Part shown: in pieces, positions 26,812 through 34,917 of the stretch
Numbering within the stretch: the first letter of the stretch is position 1
Layout of the letters: each line of letters opens with the position of its first letter
Assembly: GCF_001594145.1 (NCBI RefSeq)
Contig: NZ_LVCF01000025.1
Coordinates: 62,001 to 126,000, forward strand
Direction of reading: 5' to 3'
DNA from: Branchiibius sp. NY16-3462-2
GTDB taxonomy: Bacteria > Actinomycetota > Actinomycetes > Actinomycetales > Dermatophilaceae
DNA: 64,000 bases
Position numbers and translations under genes: made by a program
Notes under the pieces: model-generated
Databases searched by the model: none
Told to the model about the DNA's origin: nothing
Seen by the model: the letters and a program-made list of their open reading frames with translations, nothing else

Positions 26812-28293
26812 CTAGTGCGCGCCCTCCCGGGCCAGCACCGCACGCACCGTCCTGACGAGGATGACCAGGTCGCCCACAAGCGACCAGTTCTCTACGTAGT
26901 ACAGGTCCAGCCGCATGGCTTCTTCCCAGGACAGGTTCGAGCGGCCGCTGACCTGCCACGAGCCGGTCACTCCCGGCTGCACCAGAAGCCGCCGGGTCGC
27001 AGCCGAGGTGTACATCGCGACTTCGCGGGCAACCTGCGGGCGGGGACCCACCAGGCTCATCGTGCCCGCCAGGACGTTGAAGAGTTGGGGAAGCTCATCG
27101 AGTGAGGTCTTCCGCAGGAGCCGTCCCACCGGGGTGATCCGGGGATCGTCGGTCACCTTGAACAGGGGCGTTCCATCAGAACCCTGTGCGGCCAGAAGCG
27201 TCGCCAACTCAGCGTCTGCTCCCTGGCGCATCGTCCGGAACTTGAAAATGGTGAAGGGATGACCTCCCTTGCCGATCCGTTCCTGGCGAAAGAGCGCGGG
27301 GCCGTTGCTGGTCATGCGGATCATGAGAGCCACGACGAGCATGATCGGGCTGGCCACCGCGAGAAGTACGCCGGCCCCGACGATGTCCAGTGTCCGCTTG
27401 CCTATCCGACGACCCAGCGTCATCCGGGGCGTCTCAACGTGCATCAGCGGCAATCCAGCGACCGGCCTGGTGAGGATCCGGGGGCCTGAGACGTCGATCA
27501 AGCTGGGGGCTACGACGAGGTGCTGCCGTCCGGGCTCCAGGGCCCAACTGATCTCCCGGACCTTGGTCGGCGACAGCGAGTCCGTACTGGCGATGATGAC
27601 GGTGCTGGCACCGACCCGCCCGAGTGCCTGTACGGCGTCGGCGACGTCCCCGACGATAGGCGTCCCGGTTCCTTCGACCTCGTCACCGGCCACACCCCCG
27701 GGCACGCAGGCGCCGACCACCGTGAAGCCGCTGACCTCCGACCTCGACAACTGGGTCGCCACCTCCCCGACGGCGTCCCGCGAGCCCACCAGGAGGGCAG
27801 TCGAGCACAGGCGTCCACTACTGCGTTGCACCAGGAGGTAGCGACGCCATCCCACCCGGGCGAGCACCAGCATGATCACGCCCAATGGCACGCTGAGCGC
27901 AAGGAAGCTGCGCGCCACTTCGAGGCGGAAGAGGAACGCGAGGAACGCCACCACCGCGGTCATTTCGACGGCGGCGCGGATCAGCCGGCGGTACTCCTCG
28001 GATCCGCTGCCCAGCAATCGACTGTCGTAGGCACCAGCGACCGCGGTCGTGGCCATCCAGCCCACGAGCAGCAGGCCGGCCAGGATCCACCGCCAAGAAT
28101 TGGATACGTCAGCAAGGGCCGGCGTGGCGAGAAGGTGTGTCTCGGTTGCCGCTTGGACGCCGATCACCGCAATCAGCAAGATCGCAGCGTCAGCGAGTAG
28201 CACTCGGCGTCGGTGAGCCGGGCGCCAATCTGCAGGGCTCTCGGTATCCGGTGCGACGGATAGAGCACGACTCAAATTCGTAATGTCGGTCAT
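26812..28293 (-). CDS. Polyprenyl glycosylphosphotransferase priming polysaccharide synthesis (WcaJ/WbaP type)
   Basis: A 493-residue protein. The N-terminal half has about five membrane helices and a soluble CoA-binding-like Rossmann domain (GSRDAVGEVATQLS). The C-terminal catalytic half begins after another helix and shows GPALFRQERIGKGGHPF, IFKFRTM, the KTSLDELPQLFNVL block, SLVGPRPQ and PGVTGSWQVSGRS. These enzymes transfer a hexose-1-phosphate from a UDP-sugar to undecaprenyl phosphate, the first step of repeat-unit assembly. It stands alone on the minus strand behind a long AT-richer leader region that carries an inverted repeat. Confidence 0.92.
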   Translation of the reverse strand: MTDITNLSRALSVAPDTESPADWRPAHRRRVLLADAAILLIAVIGVQAATETHLLATPALADVSNSWRWILAGLLLVGWMATTAVAGAYDSRLLGSGSEEYRRLIRAAVEMTAVVAFLAFLFRLEVARSFLALSVPLGVIMLVLARVGWRRYLLVQRSSGRLCSTALLVGSRDAVGEVATQLSRSEVSGFTVVGACVPGGVAGDEVEGTGTPIVGDVADAVQALGRVGASTVIIASTDSLSPTKVREISWALEPGRQHLVVAPSLIDVSGPRILTRPVAGLPLMHVETPRMTLGRRIGKRTLDIVGAGVLLAVASPIMLVVALMIRMTSNGPALFRQERIGKGGHPFTIFKFRTMRQGADAELATLLAAQGSDGTPLFKVTDDPRITPVGRLLRKTSLDELPQLFNVLAGTMSLVGPRPQVAREVAMYTSAATRRLLVQPGVTGSWQVSGRSNLSWEEAMRLDLYYVENWSLVGDLVILVRTVRAVLAREGAH

Positions 28294-28653
28294 CAGCTTG
28301 GTCCGCTTCTACACATGCACGGCGTCAACTCATGACGCCACGCCGGGGTGTTTCTAAGGGAGCCGGGCAACGACGACCGACAGGACCAAGATAGGAGCCA
28401 CCGGAATCGGGAGTCCTGAAGTTGCAGGAAACTCAGAGGAGCGCAACGCGCAGTCCTCAACCGGTGTAAACCGAACAAACATCACCACGATCGAGGGTAA
28501 AGAGACCGTAAACTCGTCTTAAAGCGATCGTATCCGTTGCTTTATGCGAATAGTTGGTGGTTTCCGCGGTCCGCATGAGCCGGTGTGATGTTACTAACGT
28601 TCCACCTTCCGCAGCCTGCTTGACAGTGGCCCCAGCAGGCCCTCAGCGCCCCG
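28294..28653. other. 360-bp intergenic leader of the priming transferase gene
   Basis: This non-coding stretch is clearly richer in A/T than its neighbours, most at about 28450-28560, with repeated TTTAC/GTAAA elements (around 28465, 28495 and 28510). It must contain the promoter of the priming transferase and the end of the fumC transcript. No convincing open reading frame was seen. A 7-bp-armed inverted repeat lies close to the transferase start and is listed separately. Confidence 0.6.
28321..28339. promoter_or_regulatory. Inverted repeat GGCGTCA-N5-TGACGCC upstream of the priming transferase
   Basis: Perfect 7-bp arms around a 5-base centre, ending 27 bases before the ATG at 28293. It could be an operator or, in the RNA, a hairpin in the leader that limits ribosome access. 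Confidence 0.45.
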
Positions 28654-30057
28654 TCAGTTGTGCGTCATTGACAGCACGTCGAGGGCTTTGTCCAACTGCT
28701 CCTCGGTCAGGGTGCCGTCCTTCAGGTGCCCGCGCTCGATGACGACTTCGCGGATCGTCTTGCGCTCCTTCAGAGACTGCTTGGCGATCGCGGCCGCCTC
28801 GTCGTACCCCACGAAGTGGTTCAGCGGCGTCACGATCGAGGGAGAGGACTCCGCGTACGCCCGACACTGCTCCGCGTCCGCTTCGATCCCATCGACGCAC
28901 CTGTCCGCGAAAACCCTTGTGACACTGGACAACAAGCGGATCGACTCCAGCACGTTACGTGCGATGACGGGGAGCATCACGTTCAACTCGAAGTTCCCAG
29001 CGGCGCCGCCCCACGCGACCGCCGCGTCATTGCCGATCACCTGGGCAACCACCTGGCACATCGCTTCAGCCAGAACGGGATTCACCTTGCCGGGCATGAT
29101 CGAGGACCCCGGTTGCAGGTCCGGCAGGTGGATCTCGCCCAGTCCCGTGCGCGGACCCGAACCCATCCACCGGATGTCATTACTGACCTTGTTGAGCCCC
29201 ACCGCGATCGTGCGCAGCACCCCGGACAACTCGACGAGCGCGTCGCGAGCGCCCTGCGCCTCGAAGTGGTTGCGCGCCTCGGTCAGCGGCAGCCCAGTCT
29301 CCCTGGCCAGCAAGGTGATGACTTCACCCGCGAATCCAGCGGGTGCGTTGATCCCGGTTCCGACCGCCGTACCTCCCAGGGGCAATTCGGCGACCTGGGG
29401 CAGTACGCCGCGTAGCCGGTCCACGCCGTACCTCACCTGGGCGGCGTAGCCGCTGAACTCCTGACCCAGGGTCACGGGCGTTGCGTCCATCAGGTGGGTG
29501 CGACCCGACTTCACTACTGTGGCAAAGGAACTCGCCTTCTCCTCCAGCGCCGCGGCCAGGTACTCCAGCGCCGGAATCAGGTCGTTCACCACCGCCTTGG
29601 TCGCCGCAACGTGCATCGCCGACGGGAACTGGTCGTTGCTGGACAGCGGGTCGTTCACGTCGTCGTTGGGGTGCACCGGCGCACCCAGCTTCCCCTGCGC
29701 CAGTGTCGCGATGACCTCATTGGCGTTCATGTTGGAGGAGGTCCCGGACCCGGTCTGGAACACATCGATCGGGAACTGATCGTCCCAATCGCCCTGTGCC
29801 ACTTCGGCGGCCGCTGCCGCGATCGCATCCGCCTTCTGCTGATCCAGCACTCCGCGAGCCGCGCGGACCCGCGCACCCGCGCCCTTGATCAGGGCCAGAC
29901 CGGCGATGAGTTCCCGCTCGATGGGCTGCCCCGAGATCGGGAAGTTCGTCACCGCCCGCTGCGTCTGCGCACGCCACTTCGCGTCATAGGGGACCTCGAC
30001 CTCACCCATCGAGTCCCGCTCGATCCGTACCTTCGGCTTGTCCGCGTCTGTCGTCAT
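28654..30057 (-). CDS. fumC: Class II fumarate hydratase
   Basis: A 467-residue class II fumarase, normal family length. It shows the substrate-site segments TGSGTSSNMNANEV and SGRTHLMDATPVTLGQE, and the superfamily signature GSSIMPGKVNP containing the mobile catalytic loop. The homotetrameric enzyme interconverts fumarate and malate in the TCA cycle without an iron-sulfur cluster. No other TCA gene lies next to it. The hpxO gene ends 45 bases upstream in the same direction, but a -10-like TACGGT six bases before the ATG suggests that fumC has its own leaderless start. Confidence 0.96.
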   Translation of the reverse strand: MTTDADKPKVRIERDSMGEVEVPYDAKWRAQTQRAVTNFPISGQPIERELIAGLALIKGAGARVRAARGVLDQQKADAIAAAAAEVAQGDWDDQFPIDVFQTGSGTSSNMNANEVIATLAQGKLGAPVHPNDDVNDPLSSNDQFPSAMHVAATKAVVNDLIPALEYLAAALEEKASSFATVVKSGRTHLMDATPVTLGQEFSGYAAQVRYGVDRLRGVLPQVAELPLGGTAVGTGINAPAGFAGEVITLLARETGLPLTEARNHFEAQGARDALVELSGVLRTIAVGLNKVSNDIRWMGSGPRTGLGEIHLPDLQPGSSIMPGKVNPVLAEAMCQVVAQVIGNDAAVAWGGAAGNFELNVMLPVIARNVLESIRLLSSVTRVFADRCVDGIEADAEQCRAYAESSPSIVTPLNHFVGYDEAAAIAKQSLKERKTIREVVIERGHLKDGTLTEEQLDKALDVLSMTHN

Positions 30058-30063
30058 ATTTCA

Positions 30064-30069
30064 ACCGTA
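30064..30069 (-). promoter_or_regulatory. Candidate leaderless -10 element of fumC
   Basis: TACGGT on the minus strand is followed by six bases and the ATG at 30057. Inference from the TANNNT pattern and spacing. Confidence 0.4.
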
Positions 30070-30102
30070 CGCCGGATCGAGTCGCCCCCTACGGGCGGAG
30101 AA

Positions 30103-31260
30103 TCAGTCCAACGGGTTGCCCTCGATGTTGCTGACGATGCCCCGGATGATGCCGGTTCCGTCCTCCGAGCGCAGTTCCTCGTACCACGCCTGCGTCGCGG
30201 CCGGATCCTTGGCGTGCGTCACGTCGCACCGCTTGCGCGCCCGCAGGACGAGGTCACCGGCCCGTTCCGTGCGCTTCTTCTCATATCGTTGCAAGGCGTC
30301 TTCGACCCCAAGAGTGTTGACCCGCAGGGCAATTGACAGCGAGATGGCGTCTTCCATCGCCGAGCAGCCACCCTGACCGATGTCGGGAGTGGTGTTGTGT
30401 CCAGCGTCCCCGACGAGGGTGACCCGGCCCTTGGTCCAGGTGTGGAACGGCTCGACGTCGAAGATCTCCACCCGGTTGGTGGTCATCGGATCCAGCGTCG
30501 CGATCAGCGACTGCACCCACGGCGCCCAGTGCCCGAAGTGCTCGGTGAGTACCTCCTTCGCGGTGGACCGGTCATATTCCAGACCGGCCGGCAGGGGCAC
30601 GTCGAAGAAGAAGTAGAACCGGCCTTCCGAGACCGGCATCACCGAGACGCGTTTGCCCTCACCGACATACGTCGTCCACTGGTCCGCGGGGCCGAAGTCG
30701 GTGTTGACCGGAACCAGCCCGTTCCAGTTCACGTAGCCGGCGTAGCGCCGCTCGGTCGGCGCGCCCAGGACGTAGTCGCGGGTCATCGACTTGGCGCCGT
30801 CGGCCCCGATCAGCAGATCACCGGTTGCCGTCGACCCGTCGGCGAAGGTCGCCGTGACCTGCGAGCCGTCGTCGGCGATATCGACCATCCGCATCCCGAA
30901 GTGGATGTCATCGACGCCGTACTCCTGCATCAGCATCAACTGCAGTTCTGCCCGTGCCACCGGGAACGGCCGCTGCCCCACCTGGTCGATCAGGGGAGCC
31001 AACGAGAACTGGCACATGCTCTCGCCGGTCAGCCCATCGACGTACGCCATGGAATCCATGACCCCGCCGAGTTTGACCATCTGCTCGTGCAGGCCGAGGT
31101 AGTTCATGCACTTCACACCGTTGGACCACACGGAGATCGCCGCGCCGACCGGTTTGTTCTCGGTGACCTGCTCGTAGACCTCGGTCTCGAAGCCAGCCTG
31201 TTTGAGTGCGATCGCCGCGCTCAGCCCGCCCATTCCCGCACCTATGACGATGGCCTTCAT
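30103..31260 (-). CDS. hpxO: FAD-dependent urate hydroxylase
   Basis: A 385-residue class A flavin monooxygenase. FAD-binding motifs are IVIGAGMGGLSAAIALKQAG, the DG motif LLIGADGAKS and VTLVGDAGHNTTPDIGQGG. The sequence follows Klebsiella HpxO closely: KPVGAAISVWSNGVKCM, QFSLAPLI, YAGYVNWNGLV, GKRVSVMPVSEGRFYFF and RARKRCDVTHAKD are shared or nearly so from memory. HpxO converts urate to 5-hydroxyisourate with NADH and O2. The later steps (hydrolase, decarboxylase, allantoinase) are not in this window, so it is isolated here. A GGAG stands about eight bases before the ATG. Confidence 0.9.
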   Translation of the reverse strand: MKAIVIGAGMGGLSAAIALKQAGFETEVYEQVTENKPVGAAISVWSNGVKCMNYLGLHEQMVKLGGVMDSMAYVDGLTGESMCQFSLAPLIDQVGQRPFPVARAELQLMLMQEYGVDDIHFGMRMVDIADDGSQVTATFADGSTATGDLLIGADGAKSMTRDYVLGAPTERRYAGYVNWNGLVPVNTDFGPADQWTTYVGEGKRVSVMPVSEGRFYFFFDVPLPAGLEYDRSTAKEVLTEHFGHWAPWVQSLIATLDPMTTNRVEIFDVEPFHTWTKGRVTLVGDAGHNTTPDIGQGGCSAMEDAISLSIALRVNTLGVEDALQRYEKKRTERAGDLVLRARKRCDVTHAKDPAATQAWYEELRSEDGTGIIRGIVSNIEGNPLD

Positions 31261-31460
31261 CTCGCGCTCCGTCCGTCGTTCGCCCAGTCGTATTCGACGC
31301 TAGGTCCGGCGTGATTCCGGGGTTGTTCGGGCAGGTTGCGGGCGCGTTACATACCGGGGCGGTCCTTGTGGCGTGACTCACACGTGTACCCCCTCGGGGG
31401 TGATCCGACCGGCTACGAGTCATAGCTTTCAAGCCACCGGTACATCGAGAGGGAGTCCTG

Positions 31461-32045
31461 ATGAAAGCCACCCGAGTCCTAGCCGTTGCCGCCGCGAGCG
31501 CGTTGCTCTTCGCCGGTGGCACCGTCACCGCGTCGGCCGCGCCCGCACCCACCAAGCCCGTCGCCTCGGTCGATCTGTCGCGCTACCTCGGCCAGTGGTA
31601 CCAGGTAGCCGCCATCCCGCAGTGGTTCTCGCTGCAATGCGCCAAGGACTCGACGGCCACCTACACCGCCAACGCGGACGGGACGGTCGGCGTACGCAAC
31701 GCGTGCACCACCTACTGGGGCTCCAGCAGCGTGGTGACCGGCAAGGCCAAGGTGCAGAACGCGCCGGCCAACTCCGAGTTGGCGGTGTCGTTCTTCAAAC
31801 TGTTCGGGCAACAGATCTACACCGGCACCAACTACCAGGTCATCGGACTCGGCGCGGCCTACGACTGGGCGGTGATCACCGACCCGGCTCGATCCAGTGC
31901 CTTCGTGATCTCCCGTACGCCGGCCATCACCTCCGCGCAGAAGGCCACCGTGCAGTCGGTGCTGAGCGCGAACGCGATCGATCCGTGCCGTCTACAGGTC
32001 ACCCCCATCACCGGTGGGGAGACGAAGGCAGCCACGTTCTGCTGA
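31461..32045 (+). CDS. Secreted lipocalin-family protein
   Basis: A 194-residue protein with a Sec signal peptide (LAVAAASALLFAGGTVTASA) and no lipobox, so it should be released or wall-bound rather than lipid-anchored like enterobacterial Blc. The lipocalin start motif GxW appears in YLGQWYQVAAIP, and NYQVIGLGAAYDWAVITDP matches the later Blc-type conserved strand. Four cysteines (LQC, NAC, DPC and the last residue) could form two disulfides. Blc-like lipocalins bind fatty acids or lysolipids; the ligand here is unknown. GAGGGAG precedes the ATG. It is divergent from hpxO. Confidence 0.87.
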   Translation: MKATRVLAVAAASALLFAGGTVTASAAPAPTKPVASVDLSRYLGQWYQVAAIPQWFSLQCAKDSTATYTANADGTVGVRNACTTYWGSSSVVTGKAKVQNAPANSELAVSFFKLFGQQIYTGTNYQVIGLGAAYDWAVITDPARSSAFVISRTPAITSAQKATVQSVLSANAIDPCRLQVTPITGGETKAATFC

Positions 32046-32050
32046 TCTTC

Positions 32051-32326
32051 CTAGTGGTCGCGGAGCGCTTTGACCAGGTCGTCCTTGGTCATCGTCGAGC
32101 GCCCCTTGATGTCCAGGTCGCGCGCCCGCTGCACCAGTTCGGCCTTGGTCCACTCCTCGTAGCTGGGTGATTTGCCACCCTTCCTGCCGACCGCCTTGCG
32201 CGAGGTGTTGGCCGCTGCGTTGGCGATGCGGGCGGATTTCTCCTTGGAGTTGCCTTCGTCGCGAAGCTTCTCGTAGAGTTCCGCGTCCTTGACCGAGGGG
32301 CCGGGGTCGCGCTTCTTACCAGGCAT
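32051..32326 (-). CDS. Small basic protein with Rho N-terminal (SAP-like) domain
   Basis: A 91-residue, lysine-rich protein. The N-terminal half (SVKDAELYEKLRDEGNSKEKSARIANA) is shared by small actinobacterial proteins of unknown function. The C-terminal half (WTKAELVQRARDLDIKGRS to LVKALRDH) is a helix-extended-loop-helix of the Rho_N type, which usually binds nucleic acid. A chromatin or RNA-binding role is inferred only. AGAAGGTG precedes the start. It converges on the lipocalin gene with five bases between stops. Confidence 0.75.
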   Translation of the reverse strand: MPGKKRDPGPSVKDAELYEKLRDEGNSKEKSARIANAAANTSRKAVGRKGGKSPSYEEWTKAELVQRARDLDIKGRSTMTKDDLVKALRDH

Positions 32327-32501
32327 GGGGGCACCTTCTGTTGGTTGCTGATCCAGCCAGCCTCTCGCCGTACGTCGATCGGGCGCCTCACCCGCACGGC
32401 GGGCGGACCTGTCCGGTTTGGAGCGCGCTCCGACGGCCGGTAGCCTTGCGGTCGCTCACCTGCTGCGGCGGTGTGGGCGACTCGGCCCGAGGGCCGAGGG
32501 A

Positions 32502-32592
32502 GGAGGCGTCGCCTAGTCTGGTCTATGGCGCCCGCCTGCTAAGCGGGTTTGGGGCTAAACCCCCATCGAGGGTTCAAATCCCTCCGCCTCCG
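32502..32592 (+). tRNA. tRNA-Ser (anticodon GCU)
   Basis: The 91-nt gene folds as a class II tRNA: acceptor GGAGGCG paired with CGCCTCC, anticodon loop with GCT in CTGCTAA, a long variable arm (GGTTTGGGGCTAAACCCCC) and a T arm GAGGG-TTCAAAT-CCCTC. The long variable arm and GCT anticodon identify serine (AGC/AGU codons). CCA is not encoded. Confidence 0.95.
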
Positions 32593-32613
32593 CGATGTGA
32601 TGTCTGCGGACAT

Positions 32614-32657
32614 CGACGACAACGGACCCACGGAAAACGCGGGTCCGTTCGTCGTTT
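32614..32657 (+). terminator. Rho-independent-like terminator after tRNA-Ser
   Basis: CGACGA(CA)ACGGACCC pairs with GGGTCCGTTCGTCG with a two-base bulge, around an 11-base loop, followed by only three T residues. It starts 21 bases after the tRNA. Confidence 0.6.
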
Positions 32658-32826
32658 GTGGGTCGGTTGATGTGGCCGCCCGGCCCGAACCTGCGGATCC
32701 CCTGGATCCGCCCCGCGGCAACCCCGTTATCGCCCGTTGGCATGGCATGCTCAGCGCAGAATGCAATGATCGGACGTTGCATACGCGACAATGCTGATGC
32801 ACACCGTTTGAAAGTGAGACTTTTCG

Positions 32827-34425
32827 ATGCCAGAACACCCTGGCACCCCTGGGGGGAACGGCGGGTTCACAGCACACCGGCTGCCGGGGCAGGGCGCAGC
32901 GGGTAGTCGCACACAGTCCCCGCAGACGACGCCGGCGTCGGACGACGTCCCGGCGAGTCGGCACGCCGCGCGCACGGTGCGTTCCTATGACGTACGCCGA
33001 GCGCTGACTTTGATCGCCATGAGCACCCTGATCCCGGGGCTGGGGCTGATCTTCACCAAGGCCCGCCGCGTCGGCATCGCTCTGCTCGGTGTGTTCGTAG
33101 TCGCTGCCGTGGTGCTGGGATTCGTGCTATTCAAAGGCGGAGTCGTCCAAGGTGCGGGTCGGCTCGGAACCGGTAAGGGCCTGTGGTTCCTGCTCTTCCT
33201 CTTTGCCATCGGCGGCCTGCTCTGGCTGGCCGGCATCCTGCTGACCGCCCGCGAGACGATGGATCTGCGCTGGCCGAAGCAGACCAAATGGTTGCAACGC
33301 GGTTTTGCCTTCGTCATGTGCCTTCTCGTCGCTGCTCCGGCCACCGCCGCCACTCGGTACGTGTTGGTCACGCAGGACACGTTCAACACCATCTTCACCG
33401 ATCACACCAACACCACCGCGCATGGCCCGGTGACCGGCGACGACCCGTGGGCCGATACTCCCCGGGTCAACTTGCTGCTGATCGGCTCGGACGCGGGGGC
33501 CGACCGTTGGGCGGTGCGGACCGACTCGCTGATGGTAGCCAGCATCAACACGCGGACCGGCGATACGACGCTGATCAGCATCCCGCGCAACTTCGAGGGT
33601 GTTCCTTTCCCCGAGGACAACCCGCTGCACAAGATCTACCCGGACGGTTTCCGTTGCCCTCAGCACGCGTGTCTGATGGACGCAGTGTGGGTCGAGGCCG
33701 AGTACAACCACCGCGATCTGTTCCCTGACTCCGACAGCCACCCGGGGTGGACCACGACCAAGCAGGTCGTTGGCGAGATCACCGGCCTGCCCATCGACTA
33801 CAGCGTCGTGGTGAACCTCGCCGGCTTTCAACAGCTGGTCGACGCCATGGGCGGGGTCTATATCAATGTGCCGAAGGGCGGAATCGCCATTGGCGGCAAG
33901 CTGACCGCGAACGGCTACGTCATCCCCGGCAGCATCACCGGCCGGATCCCGGAGGGTTATCACAAACTCGATGGCTACCAGGCCTTGTGGTACTCCCGTA
34001 GCCGGGTCGAGAACGGCGACGATGACCGGACCCGTCGTCAGCGCTGCATGGTCAACGCGCTCATCGGTCAGGCCAGCCCCATGACCTTCCTGACCAACTT
34101 CGTCAGCATCATGAACGTCGCCAAGAACAACATCTCCCTGGATATGCCGCAGGACGACCTGCCGGCGTTCGCCCAACTGGCGGAGACCATGAAGAAGGGC
34201 AACGTTCGCACGGTCAACATCACGACCAAGAACAATGCGCACGTCGACTTCGACCACGTACGCGAGTTGGTCGCCGAAGGCATCGGGAAACCGCACGATG
34301 CGAAGGCTCCCACTCCCACTTCATCGCAGTCGCCCAAGCCCAGCGCGACGACCACCACGACACCCCAGTCTCCGGGGTCGTCGACCTCGACGACGGCCAT
34401 CTCGGACACCGTGGACAGCTGCTGA
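32827..34425 (+). CDS. LytR-CpsA-Psr (LCP) family glycopolymer transferase
   Basis: A 532-residue protein. After a disordered N-terminus come about four hydrophobic segments (roughly residues 58-75, 80-105, 118-140 and 157-175), where typical LCP proteins have one. The LCP domain follows (about 205-400): NLLLIGSDAG, RTDSLMVASIN, the pyrophosphate-binding arginine in SIPRNFEG, and YSRSRVENGDDDRTRRQRCM. LCP enzymes attach undecaprenyl-linked glycopolymers to peptidoglycan, so this protein could anchor the polysaccharide made by the left-hand locus. The tail is Ser/Thr/Pro-rich and ends in cysteine. Confidence 0.9.
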   Translation: MPEHPGTPGGNGGFTAHRLPGQGAAGSRTQSPQTTPASDDVPASRHAARTVRSYDVRRALTLIAMSTLIPGLGLIFTKARRVGIALLGVFVVAAVVLGFVLFKGGVVQGAGRLGTGKGLWFLLFLFAIGGLLWLAGILLTARETMDLRWPKQTKWLQRGFAFVMCLLVAAPATAATRYVLVTQDTFNTIFTDHTNTTAHGPVTGDDPWADTPRVNLLLIGSDAGADRWAVRTDSLMVASINTRTGDTTLISIPRNFEGVPFPEDNPLHKIYPDGFRCPQHACLMDAVWVEAEYNHRDLFPDSDSHPGWTTTKQVVGEITGLPIDYSVVVNLAGFQQLVDAMGGVYINVPKGGIAIGGKLTANGYVIPGSITGRIPEGYHKLDGYQALWYSRSRVENGDDDRTRRQRCMVNALIGQASPMTFLTNFVSIMNVAKNNISLDMPQDDLPAFAQLAETMKKGNVRTVNITTKNNAHVDFDHVRELVAEGIGKPHDAKAPTPTSSQSPKPSATTTTTPQSPGSSTSTTAISDTVDSC

Positions 34426-34437
34426 TCCAGCAGTGCA

Positions 34438-34477
34438 CAGAAGGCCCCGGCAACCAAGAGGTTGCCGGGGCCTTCTG
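34438..34477. terminator. 18-bp perfect hairpin between LCP and cold-shock genes
   Basis: CAGAAGGCCCCGGCAACC pairs perfectly with its complement across an AAGA loop. It sits between two convergent genes and is symmetric, so it can end transcription from both sides. The T-tracts are weak. Confidence 0.75.
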
Positions 34478-34513
34478 CTGAGACGACCTAACGGTCGTTC
34501 ATGAAGTCTGCGG

Positions 34514-34717
34514 TCAGACAGCGACGACGTTGGTCGCCTGCGGGCCCTTGTCGCCCTGGGTGATCTCGAACTCGACGCGCTGCGCCTCGTCCAACGACCG
34601 GTAACCCTGGGTCTGGATCGCGGTGTAGTGGACGAAGACGTCCGGGCCGCCGCCATCCTGGGCGATGAAGCCGAAGCCCTTTTCAGCGTTGAACCACTTG
34701 ACGGTTCCCTGTGCCAT
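34514..34717 (-). CDS. Cold-shock domain protein (CspA family)
   Basis: A 67-residue single OB-fold protein. RNP1 is KGFGFI and RNP2 is DVFVHY, both intact; the start MAQGTVKWFNAEKGFGFI is standard. Csp proteins bind single-stranded RNA/DNA and melt mRNA structure, and many actinobacterial copies are constitutive. About 115 bases between the upstream LysR terminator and the ATG can hold a 5' leader, as is common for csp genes. The longer frame to 34843 lacks similarity and is rejected. Confidence 0.95.
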   Translation of the reverse strand: MAQGTVKWFNAEKGFGFIAQDGGGPDVFVHYTAIQTQGYRSLDEAQRVEFEITQGDKGPQATNVVAV

Positions 34718-34829
34718 GCGGGGTAACTCTCTTCTGTGAAGCGTTGATTCCGGTGGCCCACCTTGTGTGGAACACCGAGCCGCACTCACCACCCCCCGCG
34801 TGCACCACACCGAAATATGGCCCTGACGC

Positions 34830-34852
34830 AAAAATGCCCGCATCGGCGGGCA
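34830..34852 (-). terminator. Rho-independent terminator of the LysR gene
   Basis: On the minus strand TGCCCGC-CGAT-GCGGGCA is followed by TTTTT. It lies 66 bases after the LysR stop and before the cold-shock gene. Confidence 0.8.
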
Positions 34853-34917
34853 CCTCTTCGTCGTGCGAGGAACTGCAACTGCAACTGCACTGAACTTAGC
34901 ACGATCCCCCGGAACTC

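Noticed and set aside
28595..28653. Terminator hairpin after fumC (GCCTGCT with AGCAGGC)
   Set aside because: The stem has only seven pairs with a 13-base loop and no T-tract; too weak to report.
32502..32592. tRNA-Ser as an integration site of a genomic island
   Set aside because: No integrase, no repeated tRNA 3' end and only ordinary chromosomal genes on both sides.
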